This document shows positions 25,773-34,562 of a stretch of DNA of 41,515 bases, in pieces; position 1 is the first letter of the stretch, and each line of letters opens with the position of its first letter. The stretch comes from Chloroflexota bacterium (GTDB lineage: Bacteria > Chloroflexota > Anaerolineae > Anaerolineales > Anaerolineaceae). The DNA is taken from NCBI GenBank assembly GCA_012517865.1, contig JAAYUC010000032.1, positions 1-41,515 on the forward strand, in the 5' to 3' direction. A model generated the notes under the pieces. It was given only the letters and a program-made list of their open reading frames with translations, had not been told where the DNA came from and ran no database searches. The position numbers were made by a program, and so were the translations under genes.

Positions 25773-25994
25773 TTACCCCCAACTCGTGAATATCCGGTTG
25801 TACCGCGTTGGAGTGAGAACGATTGCGTCAGTCGGGCATTCGGCAATGCACCAGCAGCACACCACACATTCATCTGGATAACGGATGACTACCTTTTTGC
25901 GCTCCCCGTCCATCCTCAGGACATCAGCGGGACAGCTTTGCACGCAAATTCCACATCCATTGCATCGTTGTGAATTGATACTTTCAACAGCCAT
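25773..25994 (-). CDS. AprB-like 2[4Fe-4S] ferredoxin
   Basis: 73 residues with CNGCGICVQSCP and CVVCCWCIAECP, two full C-x2-C-x2-C-x3-CP motifs, and a 10-residue insert between them in the style of AprB. A spare Cys stands next to the second motif. It is the evident electron partner of the flavoprotein directly downstream. GGAG about 9 bp upstream supports the ATG. It lies 48 bp after oppF. Confidence 0.9.
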   Translation of the reverse strand: MAVESINSQRCNGCGICVQSCPADVLRMDGERKKVVIRYPDECVVCCWCIAECPTDAIVLTPTRYNRIFTSWG

Positions 25995-26042
25995 GATTCA
26001 GCTCCTCAGACCCGGATTCCTGGGCTTTGGATTGCATAATGT

Positions 26043-26999
26043 TTATATATGATTGATTTCCCTCACCCGGCAGCAGGCCACAAAGTGCCGGGGGAGAACC
26101 TCTTCCAGATGTTGAGGTTCATTGCATTGAGTTGTGTGATAAGTACAGCGTTTCTTGAAACGACAGCCGGGTTTTGGATTTATTGGAGAGGTAATTTCAC
26201 CCTCCAAAATTACCCGCTCTTTTTTGTGATGAATATCGATGGTGGGTACCGCGGAGATGAGTGCTTGCGTGTAAGGGTGTAAAGGATGCTTGAATAACTC
26301 CTTAGACTCGCAGGTTTCAACCAGTTTTCCCAGGTACATCACACAAATATCATCGGATATGTGACGCACAACCGATAAATCGTGGGTTACGAACATGTAA
26401 GTCAGTTCAAATTGGTCCTGAAGGTCTTGTAAGAGGTTCAACACTTGCGCCTGTATGGATACATCCAGGGCGGAAACCGGCTCATCGCATACGATAAATT
26501 TTGGATTGAGTGCGAGCGCCCTGGCGATGCCAACACGCTGTCTCCTCCCACCGTCCAGCTCATGAGGATATGCAAGCCTCAGCCGTTGGTCAATTCCGAC
26601 CATGTTCATCAGACGTTCTGCTTCGTCATTGGCTGCCTTGGCAGAATACTTTTTTGAAATTATCAGCGGTTCCTTTATTGTTTCTTCGACTGTCAACCGC
26701 GGGTTTAGCGAGGAATATGGGTCCTGAAAAATTATTTTCATATTCTCGCGTAATTTCCGCAGTTGTCTAGGGTTGGCATGGGTGATGTCCTTACCTTCAA
26801 AGAATATCTGTCCATCAGTACTGTCCAACAGATGAATGATTACCCGTCCCAAAGTAGATTTACCACAGCCAGACTCTCCCACAATACCCATGGTTTTTCC
26901 GCGTTCGATAGAAAAACTTACATCATCTACAGCGTGAAGCATGCCGCGCGGGGTTTCAAAGTATTTTTTCAGGTTCTTCACTTCAACTAATGCGGTCAT
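26043..26999 (-). CDS. peptide/opine-type ABC ATPase (OppF/DppF)
   Basis: 318 residues. Walker A GESGCGKS at about 40-47; the signature region is unusual, reading DGGRRQRVGIARAL where LSGGQRQR is normal; Walker B FIVCDEPVSALDVS; and the C-terminal oligopeptide-transporter extension with the CRFKKRC Cys cluster typical of OppF/DppF. It works with OppD on the OppBC permease. AGGAGA 7 bp before the ATG; it starts 1 bp after the oppD stop. Confidence 0.93.
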   Translation of the reverse strand: MTALVEVKNLKKYFETPRGMLHAVDDVSFSIERGKTMGIVGESGCGKSTLGRVIIHLLDSTDGQIFFEGKDITHANPRQLRKLRENMKIIFQDPYSSLNPRLTVEETIKEPLIISKKYSAKAANDEAERLMNMVGIDQRLRLAYPHELDGGRRQRVGIARALALNPKFIVCDEPVSALDVSIQAQVLNLLQDLQDQFELTYMFVTHDLSVVRHISDDICVMYLGKLVETCESKELFKHPLHPYTQALISAVPTIDIHHKKERVILEGEITSPINPKPGCRFKKRCTYHTTQCNEPQHLEEVLPRHFVACCRVREINHI

Positions 27000-27000
27000 C

Positions 27001-27984
27001 TCAGTTCTCCTGCGCGGAAACTTTAATACAACGGCAGAAGTGACCCGGAGCGATTTCTCTCAAAGGGATACTTTCGCGTTCGCAAGCTTCATCCGCCCAA
27101 GGACAGCGGGGATGGAAATGGCAGCCGGCAGGCAAATTTGATGGGTCGGGAGGTAAACCAATGATGGGCACCAGCCGCTCTTTTTCCTCATCCAGAGTAG
27201 GTACGGCAGAAAAGAGACCAACGGTGTATGGATGAGCGGCGCGGTCAAAGATGGTTTCTTTGCTGCCAAGTTCTACAACTTCTCCAGCATAGATAACCGC
27301 TAAATCATCGCAGATTTCAGCCACCACCCCAAGATTGTGTGAAATCATTATCATTGAGGTGTTCAAATCTCTTTTGAGCTTGTTTATCATTTCAAGCACC
27401 TGGGCCTGGATGGTCACATCCAAAGCTGTGGTAGGCTCATCTGCCAGCAAAAGTTCGGGATTACACGCCAAAGCCATCGCAATGATTACCCGCTGCTTCA
27501 TCCCTCCAGAGAATTGATGAGGATATTCGTTAAACCTTTCAGCGGGTATTCCAACCAATTCCAGCATCTTTCCCGCTTCCGCTTCAGCTTGTTTGTTGCT
27601 GATTTTGTTATGCAGCTTAATCACTTCGGCGATTTGCTTTCCCACTTTCATAATTGGATTAAGCGCGGTCATAGGATCCTGAAAAATCATGGATACCCTT
27701 CGTCCGCGGATTTTCCGCATATCTTTTTCCTCGAGTGTTAGCAAATCGATGCCGTCCAGAAGTATCTGACCATTTCGGATTTTTGCAGGAGGATCGGGCA
27801 AAATGCGCAAAATCGCTTTGGCGATTGAGGTCTTTCCCGCGCCAGTTTCCCCGACCAGGCCAAACGTTTTTCCGCGTTCGAGAGCAAATGAAACGCCGTT
27901 CACGGCATGAATTACAGAGCCTTCGGAGGTATATTCCACCACCAGGTCTTTTACTTCCAAAAAGGATGTTGCGTTATTGGACAT
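27001..27984 (-). CDS. peptide/opine-type ABC ATPase (OppD/DppD)
   Basis: 327 residues from the ATG at 27984, chosen because GGAG lies 6 bp upstream; ATGs at 27999, 27996 and 27987 are also in frame and adding up to five residues would not change the protein. Walker A GETGAGKT, signature FSGGMKQR, Walker B LLLADEPTTALDVT, and the C-terminal C-x7-C region (GCHFHPRCPWADEACE). Complete and normal. Confidence 0.93.
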   Translation of the reverse strand: MSNNATSFLEVKDLVVEYTSEGSVIHAVNGVSFALERGKTFGLVGETGAGKTSIAKAILRILPDPPAKIRNGQILLDGIDLLTLEEKDMRKIRGRRVSMIFQDPMTALNPIMKVGKQIAEVIKLHNKISNKQAEAEAGKMLELVGIPAERFNEYPHQFSGGMKQRVIIAMALACNPELLLADEPTTALDVTIQAQVLEMINKLKRDLNTSMIMISHNLGVVAEICDDLAVIYAGEVVELGSKETIFDRAAHPYTVGLFSAVPTLDEEKERLVPIIGLPPDPSNLPAGCHFHPRCPWADEACERESIPLREIAPGHFCRCIKVSAQEN

Positions 27985-27999
27985 CATCTGCTCCATCAT

Positions 28000-28887
28000 C
28001 TATTTCTTCAGTTTTGGGTCCAAAGCGTCTCGTAATCCATCCCCGAGCATGTTGAATGCCAATACAGTCAGCATGATGAAAATACCAGGAAAGGTTACCA
28101 TCCACGGACAGGAGCGGATGAGCGCGCGCCCTCCTGAAATCATTGCGCCCCACTCAGGTGTCGGCGGCTGAATTCCCAGGCCAATGAAGCTGAGCATTGC
28201 CGCGGACATGATTACATTGCCAATACTCATGGTAGCACCGACCAAAACCGGAGCAAAACTATTTGGGATAACATGTTTGGTGATAATTCTGAAGGTACTC
28301 GCGTTGTTGGAGATAGCCGCTTCCAAGAATTCCTGATGTCGGATACCCAGCACGGAGGCACGCATCAGGCGGCATGCCATGGTTATCGCGCCAAAACCCA
28401 AGGCTATCAATGTATTGATGAAACCCGGACCTAGTACCACAGAAATCGCGATTGCCAGCAGAATTCCCGGGATAGATTGAATAATGTCAATCAGGCGCAT
28501 GATGATATCATCGACCAAACCGCCAAAATAACCCGCCAAAGCTCCCAGTGTCATGCCGATAATGTTGCTGAAAAGCACTGCGAGAAAGCCAATGCTGAGC
28601 GAATACCGGCTTCCGTACACGATGCGGCTAAAGATATCTCTTCCAAGCTCATCGGTACCCATGATATGCTCGGCAGAGGGCGGTTTGCGGGTATTTAGCA
28701 GGTTTTGTTTGTCATAAGGATACGGCGCGATTAGTGGAGCAAATATCGCCATGATTACCAACAAACAGACTACTATCAGGCCAATAATCGCAGAAGGATT
28801 TTTAGACAGCCGCCGTAGAACAACGGCAAACTGACTTTGTTTTTTATTCTTTTGGGTGATAGCGGTGATTGCGGAGGAGTTATGCAT
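28000..28887 (-). CDS. peptide/opine-type ABC permease (OppC/DppC)
   Basis: 295 residues from the ATG at 28887, which overlaps the oppB stop by 8 bp; a longer start at 28938 lies fully inside oppB. N-terminal amphipathic segment, then about six membrane spans with the permease loop motif EAAISNNASTFRIITKHVIPN near 195-215. It pairs with OppB. Confidence 0.92.
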   Translation of the reverse strand: MHNSSAITAITQKNKKQSQFAVVLRRLSKNPSAIIGLIVVCLLVIMAIFAPLIAPYPYDKQNLLNTRKPPSAEHIMGTDELGRDIFSRIVYGSRYSLSIGFLAVLFSNIIGMTLGALAGYFGGLVDDIIMRLIDIIQSIPGILLAIAISVVLGPGFINTLIALGFGAITMACRLMRASVLGIRHQEFLEAAISNNASTFRIITKHVIPNSFAPVLVGATMSIGNVIMSAAMLSFIGLGIQPPTPEWGAMISGGRALIRSCPWMVTFPGIFIMLTVLAFNMLGDGLRDALDPKLKK

Positions 28888-29836
28888 GATGACCCCGTTT
28901 GTGTTTTCGGGCAAATTGAGCCTTGATGCGTGGATCAATAAAGGCGTAGGCCAGGTCCACCAAAAGCATGATAAAAGTGAACGCGAGTGCCAGGAAGATT
29001 ACCGAACTTTGCACGATATTGTAATCACGCGAGTTAATCCCACCCACAAGGTACATCCCAATTCCGGGTATTGAAAAAATGGATTCAATAACAACCGTGC
29101 CCGCAAGCAGCATTCCCATGCCATTTCCAATAATGGTGATTACCGGCAAGAGCGCGTTGGGAAGGGCATGTTTTAACAGGATTTGGAGTTCAGACATCCC
29201 CTTCGCGCGCGCGGTGGTGATGTAATCTGAACGAATTACTTCAAGCATACTCGACCGCGTTTGCCTTGCCTGTGTGGCAATACCAGGAAAGGCATTGGCT
29301 ATACAAGGCAAGATGTAATACTTGAATCCGTCTATTCCGAACGGCGGCAGCCACCCCAACTTGACAGAGAAAAACAGAATTAGCATGAGTGCAATCCAGA
29401 AATTCGGGAGAGAGATTCCAAACAAAGCAATGAACATGGAAATTCGGTCGCCCAGACCGTTCTGGTTCACCGCCGCGATAATTCCTAAGGGTATCCCAAT
29501 GATGATCTGCAGCCCAATACAGATGACGGCGATAGTTAATGTTCGGGGAAAACGGTTAAGGAGCTCCTTCGTGACTGGCTGGTTGTAAACCCAAGAGTCG
29601 CCGAAATCAAATCGGAAAACAATCCCGCCTAGAAATTTACCCAGGCGCACTAAGTAGGGTTCATTAAGCCCCAACTCTTCCCTTTTTGCAGCAATCTCCT
29701 CTGGAGTGGCTTCCGGGCTTAACATCATCTTGGCAGGGTCGCCGGGGATCAGGTACATAATCGAAAAAACCAGAATGGTTACCCCTAAAACGACTGGAAT
29801 CATCCAGATTAATCTTTTAAGGATGTATCGTCCCAT
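28880..29836 (-). CDS. peptide/opine-type ABC permease (OppB/DppB)
   Basis: 318 residues, N-terminal span GRYILKRLIWMIPVVLGVTILVF-type followed by the LIPGDPAKMML periplasmic loop and five more spans; ATPase-contact loop TTARAKGMSELQILLKHALPN near 205-225. GGGAAAG precedes the ATG. It is separated from oppA by 196 bp that hold two hairpins. Confidence 0.93.
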   Translation of the reverse strand: MGRYILKRLIWMIPVVLGVTILVFSIMYLIPGDPAKMMLSPEATPEEIAAKREELGLNEPYLVRLGKFLGGIVFRFDFGDSWVYNQPVTKELLNRFPRTLTIAVICIGLQIIIGIPLGIIAAVNQNGLGDRISMFIALFGISLPNFWIALMLILFFSVKLGWLPPFGIDGFKYYILPCIANAFPGIATQARQTRSSMLEVIRSDYITTARAKGMSELQILLKHALPNALLPVITIIGNGMGMLLAGTVVIESIFSIPGIGMYLVGGINSRDYNIVQSSVIFLALAFTFIMLLVDLAYAFIDPRIKAQFARKHKRGHHA

Positions 29837-29884
29837 GAAGCTTTCCCTTTCAGCCTGAAGACTTCTATCACCAGACTAATTATC

Positions 29885-29911
29885 CCGCAAAAACGCTCAG
29901 AGCGTTTTTTC
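29885..29911 (-). promoter_or_regulatory. hairpin with flanking A/T tracts between oppA and oppB
   Basis: AAAAACGCTC pairs with GAGCGTTTTT with almost no loop. Read on the minus strand it is preceded by A and followed by a T run, the form of a weak intrinsic terminator after oppA. Confidence 0.55.
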
Positions 29912-29937
29912 TATGCATAAATAGTGCGGGTAATATT

Positions 29938-29985
29938 TGCGGCACTGCCTTTGATACGGTAATTGTATTTTCCGGCAGTGCCGCA
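29938..29985 (-). promoter_or_regulatory. 12-bp stem-loop directly after oppA
   Basis: Perfect 12-bp stem (29938-29949 with 29974-29985) with a 24-base loop, 48 bp downstream of the oppA stop on the minus strand. Such a structure usually shields the abundant binding-protein mRNA from 3' decay while passing a minority of transcripts to the permease genes. Confidence 0.65.
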
Positions 29986-30032
29986 CACCAAATCATTCTA
30001 CAGCGTGCTCACAGCAGCACTTGCTTCCTTTA

Positions 30033-31706
30033 CTACTTGTTGAAGTCCGCGGCGTACTCGCAGGCGCCAGGGATGACCTGACCGCGAGTATCCCGAACAA
30101 CCTTGAGAACGCCGGAGTCCGCCACAATGATGCTGTTGAAGGACAACATGCCGTAGGCGTACAGCTGTTCTTTCTGATACTGTTGGAACGCGTCCACATT
30201 GGCTTCATTAAATCCTTCAAGCGAACTCACGGTTGCGAGGAGGGACTGCAATTCATCATCCTTGAAGAAGTTGGATGTCGTACCGTTATACCGATTTTGG
30301 TCGTATACAAGCTGCCACGGGCTGAAGATGAAATCGCCGCCAGCGGACATAGCCAGCAGCAGGTCATACGCGGTAGGATCGTACTGGATCTGGTTGTAAA
30401 CCGCTGATTCAACCTGAGAGATTTCCACCGCGATACCAAGCTCGCCTAATTGCGCCTGGATGATTTGCGCCATCAAGCCGGAGCGCGCGTCATTCTGAGC
30501 AAGCAATTTGAAGGTCAGTTCACCCGGAGTATGGCCCGAAGCAGCAAACAATTCCTTGGCTTTTTCCAGGTCATATTCATAATATGGTTCAGATTCCCAC
30601 TTCTTGAGATAACCACCAAAATTAGGATTCCCAATGGTATGGGCGGGTGTACAGGCGCCGGGAGCTACCGCTTCGCACATGGCACTTGTGTCAATCGCGT
30701 AGGCAATTGCCTGACGAAGCTCTTTGTTGGTCAGCGGATGCCCTTCAGATCCATTGAATTGCAGATTCTGGGTCAGGTTATCGAGGAAGTTAAAGGTGGT
30801 GAAGGCTGGATTATTCATGAACCTGGCGAGGTCGTCCTGTGTAACGCCAGCAGCGATATCAACATTGCCAGTTTCAAGCGCAATCGCATTTTGAGCGGCT
30901 TCGGTAATGACCTTAAATACAATCTTCTTAACGTTTGCCTGACTGAAAAGAGTGCGGTATTGGGGATCTGTCTGCCAGTAATCCTCACGACGTTCAAAGG
31001 TCAGACTTGAGCCAGGAACATATTCCGTCAGAAGATAAGGTCCGGAGGTGATGGGTTTTGTCGCAAAGCCGTCCGGGCTTGCTTCGTATGCCTTCTGACT
31101 GACAATTGGGCATTCGGAGAGAACCTTTTCAAGGCCGCCGGGGCCAAAGTTGGATTTCACCTCAAGATTGACAGTCACATCATCAACAGCGGAGATGGAG
31201 ACGATATCGCCCAGCGGGCGCAAGTTGCCCAGTTCCTTTGCAGTGTTGTACGACCAGGCAACGTCTGCAGCGGTAATGTGATTGCCGGCGCTGTCGTACA
31301 CATTATCAAAAATGGTAATTTTGTAGACTTTGTCGCCGGTTTTCTCCCAGCTCTTGGCGATCATCGGAACAGCAGCCCCACCCATGGAGTCAGTCTCGAT
31401 CAGGTACTCGTAGATGGTCTTTAAGACCGCGATACGCCCCATGCTCATCCCAACAAAGGGGGCAAGGTCCGCCGGGTCAGCACCAATTGCAATTGATACA
31501 ATCTCAGGGAGAGCAAGCTCTTCAACAGGAGCCTCCGTAGCCGCGGGAACTTCGGTTGCAGCAGGGGCTTCGGTAACTGCTGGAGCTTCCGTTGCAGCCG
31601 GAGCAGCCGGCTCTTCCACAGGTTTTTCAACTTCCTTCGCACAGCCTGACAGCACCGAAAGCAGCATTGACAGGGCGAGGAAAACAACTAAAAATTTGCG
31701 TTTCAT
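30033..31706 (-). CDS. extracellular solute-binding lipoprotein, family 5 (OppA/DppA-like)
   Basis: 557 residues. Lipoprotein signal with Cys22 (LSGC), a Thr/Glu/Ala/Pro linker to about residue 65, then the SBP_bac_5 fold (YKITIFDNVYDSAGNHITAADVAWSY is the conserved entry motif near residue 125-150, followed by VNLEVKSNFGPG and SGPYLLTEYVPGSSLTFERREDYW). It binds peptides, opines, nickel or glycosides in relatives; specificity is open. AGGAGA 6 bp before ATG. Followed by hairpins and then oppB-C-D-F. Confidence 0.93.
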   Translation of the reverse strand: MKRKFLVVFLALSMLLSVLSGCAKEVEKPVEEPAAPAATEAPAVTEAPAATEVPAATEAPVEELALPEIVSIAIGADPADLAPFVGMSMGRIAVLKTIYEYLIETDSMGGAAVPMIAKSWEKTGDKVYKITIFDNVYDSAGNHITAADVAWSYNTAKELGNLRPLGDIVSISAVDDVTVNLEVKSNFGPGGLEKVLSECPIVSQKAYEASPDGFATKPITSGPYLLTEYVPGSSLTFERREDYWQTDPQYRTLFSQANVKKIVFKVITEAAQNAIALETGNVDIAAGVTQDDLARFMNNPAFTTFNFLDNLTQNLQFNGSEGHPLTNKELRQAIAYAIDTSAMCEAVAPGACTPAHTIGNPNFGGYLKKWESEPYYEYDLEKAKELFAASGHTPGELTFKLLAQNDARSGLMAQIIQAQLGELGIAVEISQVESAVYNQIQYDPTAYDLLLAMSAGGDFIFSPWQLVYDQNRYNGTTSNFFKDDELQSLLATVSSLEGFNEANVDAFQQYQKEQLYAYGMLSFNSIIVADSGVLKVVRDTRGQVIPGACEYAADFNK

Positions 31707-31815
31707 ATTCTTTCTCCTATTGGTACTTATCAGTGTGAAATAAAAAAACCTTTGATAAAGAAAATATTCTGTCTCGTGATTTGTGCTCTCCTTCTCGATA
31801 AAAATAAACCGATAT

Positions 31816-32601
31816 TCATGGAATTCTTATGTAGCGCAAGTCGAAAACGAGATTGGTATCCAGATATTTCGAGATGCGCTTAAATTCCGGCTGAGGCATA
31901 TGAAAATCAGCCGGACCATCAGGGGCTGGTACCCAGGGTTCGCTTTCTTTTCCAGCCATAATCAGGTGATCATGCTCGAGAAAGCGGCCGACGATATCAG
32001 CATCAAGGAATCCGTCCCCGTGTCCCCAGCAAATTTTGTCGAATGCGTTCCGATGCCTGAGCAATTTTTCCATGTTACGGGCGTGCTGTTCTACATAAGG
32101 CTGCGGTTCATTTTGCATCCATACCAAAACAATAAAATTGGCCACCTCATCGCCCGTGAAAAGTATCCTTTCACTGCGGTCTAAAAGCGCGATGGAGCTG
32201 GGGGCATGAGCGGGAATCTCAAACACTTCCAGCATGCGGCCTCCCAGATCAATGATGTCGCCATCACCCACAACGGTAACGATATAATCCGTGCGATATT
32301 TTTTCGCGTCAAGGCTGGGATATGGAACTTTCGCAATTTCCAATGCCTTTGCGCTCATGTATGCGTGCTGGAACCATCCATTGCCCCCGGTATGGTCGAA
32401 ATGGCCGTGGGTATTTACTACCATTGTCAGGGGTTGGTCTACCAGAGATTGAGCATACTCCTGAATGTTTTCTGTTGAGAAGCCGCTGTCAATCATCAGA
32501 GCGGCTTTTTGACCCTGCAGAAGATAAGATGTACACCCCTCGCTGAAAATGAGCCAGGTATTGCTGGTGAGCTTTTGTGAATTAAAAACGGTGCCTTCCA
32601 T
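31816..32601 (-). CDS. metallo-beta-lactamase-fold hydrolase
   Basis: 261 residues from the ATG at 32601, with AGGA 6 bp and GGAGGT 14 bp upstream; the frame is open to an ATG at 32727 but that extension looks non-coding. Zinc motif His65-x-His67-x-Asp69-His70 (NTHGHFDHTGG), a further His in EIPAHAPSS, the FTGDEV Asp and a C-terminal WGHGD His complete a binuclear site. The family includes thioesterase-, lactonase- and glyoxalase-II-like hydrolases; the second His motif HAPSS replaces the common H-T-P-G-H/S. It lies 109 bp upstream of oppA on the same strand and shares the intergenic control region with the divergent lysR. Confidence 0.85.
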   Translation of the reverse strand: MEGTVFNSQKLTSNTWLIFSEGCTSYLLQGQKAALMIDSGFSTENIQEYAQSLVDQPLTMVVNTHGHFDHTGGNGWFQHAYMSAKALEIAKVPYPSLDAKKYRTDYIVTVVGDGDIIDLGGRMLEVFEIPAHAPSSIALLDRSERILFTGDEVANFIVLVWMQNEPQPYVEQHARNMEKLLRHRNAFDKICWGHGDGFLDADIVGRFLEHDHLIMAGKESEPWVPAPDGPADFHMPQPEFKRISKYLDTNLVFDLRYIRIP

Positions 32602-32870
32602 AAAAAATCCTGAGACCTCCGTATTTTGATTGTTCGGGTGCGCAACAGAAAAAGCGAGCAAACAGGGCAGAACTAAATAAGGTGAGCTATCACAATCATA
32701 AGGAGTATTCAGCAAAAAGCAATTCAATTTTTATATCTATTTATTCCATAGTGGAATTTATAAACTTTCTTCATTCCTGACCTCAAGGTTTGTTCAGCCG
32801 TCCGAAATAATCGATATTCACCAGAGCGCTGGTTTTTGCTGGCACTGGTTACAGTACCCATGTCCTCGTA

Positions 32871-32897
32871 TATAATATATTCTGGTTTAGAATATAT
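32871..32897 (+). promoter_or_regulatory. lysR promoter overlapped by a LysR box
   Basis: A TATAAT hexamer at 32871-32876 (weak -35 near 32848) is directly followed by a perfect inverted repeat, ATATATTC (32875-32882)-N7-GAATATAT (32890-32897). The repeat overlaps the -10 and the start of transcription, as expected for autorepression. It matches the site at 20365-20387 in both arms and spacer length. Confidence 0.7.
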
Positions 32898-32916
32898 ATT
32901 TTGAGAGGAAATATAT

Positions 32917-33810
32917 GTGGAAATAAGGTACCTGAAGGATTTTATCGTCGTCGCGGAAACCCGCAATTTTCTCGAAGCAGCGAGCATACTTTATTGCTCC
33001 CAGGCCACTCTATCCAAGCACATCCAGAGGCTTGAGCTTGACCTTGGGCTCACTTTGTTTGACAGGACTACCCGCAGGGTTACAATCACCAAATTTGGGG
33101 AGATGCTGCTTCCATATGCGCGTGAAATTACTGAAATCTACGAGCGATTTTCTGACCAGGTGAAAGACGCGAAAATCGACAGCCAACAAACGCTCACCAT
33201 TGGGTCAATTCCAGCTTTAGCCCAATACAATATCACGGACTTGTTAGTTGCATTGAAGAAATTTAACCCCCAGGCGACAATCAATGTCATCCAGTCTGGC
33301 TCGGAAGAGCTGGCAGACCTGGTGCGCCAGAAAAAATGCGACCTGGCATTTATCAGGACCTATGGCGAATTTAATCCTGATTTCAACCATCTGCCTTACG
33401 CTGTGGACGAGTTGGTGGCCATTTTGCCAAGCAGTCATCCTTTGGCAGGTCAAAGTTCCGTTCAGCTCTATGAACTCCGCCACGAAAATTTCGTGCTCAT
33501 CCCCGAAAATACGATGCTCCACCGCCTTAGTAAAGAATTATGTCAGGCCAGCGGCTTTGAGCCGAATGTTGTATTCACTGACCACAGACTTGAAAACCTC
33601 ATGGAGATGGTGGTGAAAGGGATGGGAATCGCGCTATTGATGCGAAAACTGGCAGAGTACATGGCAAATCCCAAAGTCTCCGTGCTAAGCCTTGAGCCAA
33701 CAGTGTCTACGCGAGTAGACCTCTGTTACCTCAAAAACACGGACCTGTCACCGGTTGCCAAAGCGTTTGTAAAGATAACAGAGGATTTGCGCAGCCCCTC
33801 CCACATTTAA
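32917..33810 (+). CDS. LysR-family transcriptional regulator
   Basis: 297 residues, starting at GTG 32917 with GAGAGGA 7 bp upstream. Winged helix-turn-helix at about 1-60 (LEAASILYCSQATLSKHIQRLE is the recognition region, with Cys where many have Val/His) and the LysR substrate-binding domain about 90-290. It lies divergently from the MBL/Opp genes and is the obvious controller of this locus. Identical-architecture palindromes at its own promoter and upstream of the FAD oxidoreductase gene support a two-site regulon. The inducer is unknown. Confidence 0.9.
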   Translation: MEIRYLKDFIVVAETRNFLEAASILYCSQATLSKHIQRLELDLGLTLFDRTTRRVTITKFGEMLLPYAREITEIYERFSDQVKDAKIDSQQTLTIGSIPALAQYNITDLLVALKKFNPQATINVIQSGSEELADLVRQKKCDLAFIRTYGEFNPDFNHLPYAVDELVAILPSSHPLAGQSSVQLYELRHENFVLIPENTMLHRLSKELCQASGFEPNVVFTDHRLENLMEMVVKGMGIALLMRKLAEYMANPKVSVLSLEPTVSTRVDLCYLKNTDLSPVAKAFVKITEDLRSPSHI

Positions 33811-34133
33811 CACAGTATCCTGCGCGTCTGCCCCCAGTACCTCGCGGCAACCTTTTTTTGCATACACATTCATAGAAATATCGGCTTCGCGTTTCGGATT
33901 TCTTTACCTTTTGTCAATTTTGCTCAATTCAATAGATCTGCTCAAAAAGAGACCCATTTTTTTGGATTCTTCTGCATATTTTGATAGGAATAATCTACTT
34001 GCGTACAGACAGCCAGCTATCAAGATCGGTGTAAATACTTAGCAGTAATAATTGGCGCAATCAGAGTTATCAGTAAATCCAAGGTTGGCTGTTAAGTTTT
34101 TTTTATTAATTTTGAAATACGTACCTGTTATTA

Positions 34134-34171
34134 AACAATAGGCTGCCCGCTCGGGCAGCCTGTTGTTTTCA
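34134..34171 (+). terminator. strong intrinsic terminator in the spacer after lysR
   Basis: 16-bp stem with one G-T-compatible mismatch (34134-34149 with 34152-34167) built on GGCTGCCCG/CGGGCAGCC, with flanking AACAA and TTGTTTTC. It is 324 bp past the lysR stop, so either lysR has a long 3' region or an RNA or lost gene lay between. Confidence 0.85.
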
Positions 34172-34235
34172 AAAATGTGAAGCTTACTTGAACAAAATTG
34201 GAATATATATTCTGGGCCCCTGGTGAACGATAATA

Positions 34236-34458
34236 TAAAATCCAGTTCATCGTCGGTTTATTCGCCTCGGCCCTGTTCCTCGGTCGGTATCCGGGTAAAG
34301 GCGGCAAGTATCAGACAAACTCTATTGTTAACTGGATCCGCGCCCCTGAATCAGCAATCGCACGTAATGGCGCAGTTCAAAGTCAAAAAGAACACACTCT
34401 TGACTTATTACTACGGCTATCTCCAGGCAAAAGTCATGTTTGCCATTACAGCTCATAG
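34236..34458 (+). pseudogene. possible remnant of a FecCD-type permease gene
   Basis: One plus frame reads without stop from about 34236 to a TAG at 34458 and gives a hydrophobic start (QFIVGLFASALFLGRYPGK), then NSIVNWIRAPESAIARNGAVQ. The GRYP and N-x-I-R-x-P elements recall the N-terminus of BtuC/FecCD-type permeases (G-R-Y-P…N-x-R-L-P-R). No start codon with a ribosome-binding site and no continuation is present. The resemblance is short and could be chance. Confidence 0.25.
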
Positions 34459-34562
34459 ATAGACCTAATCGAGCGCAGCCTCCCTGACTTAAACAGGCTT
34501 AGAACTCCGGCTAGAGGAAATCAGAGCAATCAGAGTTCATCCCACTAATTTGAGGAGGATTA

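Larger units (their letters stand above)
33811..34562. other. 750-bp gene-poor spacer
   Basis: AT-rich with no supported gene on either strand. It contains a strong terminator (34134-34170), a GAATATAT/ATATATTC half-site pair at 34201-34212 that resembles the LysR box arms, and an open segment that may be the remnant of a permease gene (about 34236-34458). Otherwise I see nothing in it. Confidence 0.6.

Noticed and set aside
24090..25994. True adenylylsulfate reductase (AprAB) for sulfate respiration
   Set aside because: No sulfate adenylyltransferase, Qmo or Dsr genes nearby and the neighbours are an organic-solute importer; only family-level similarity is claimed.
33811..34562. Insertion sequence remnant in the gene-poor spacer
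   Set aside because: No transposase motifs, terminal inverted repeats or target duplications could be found.
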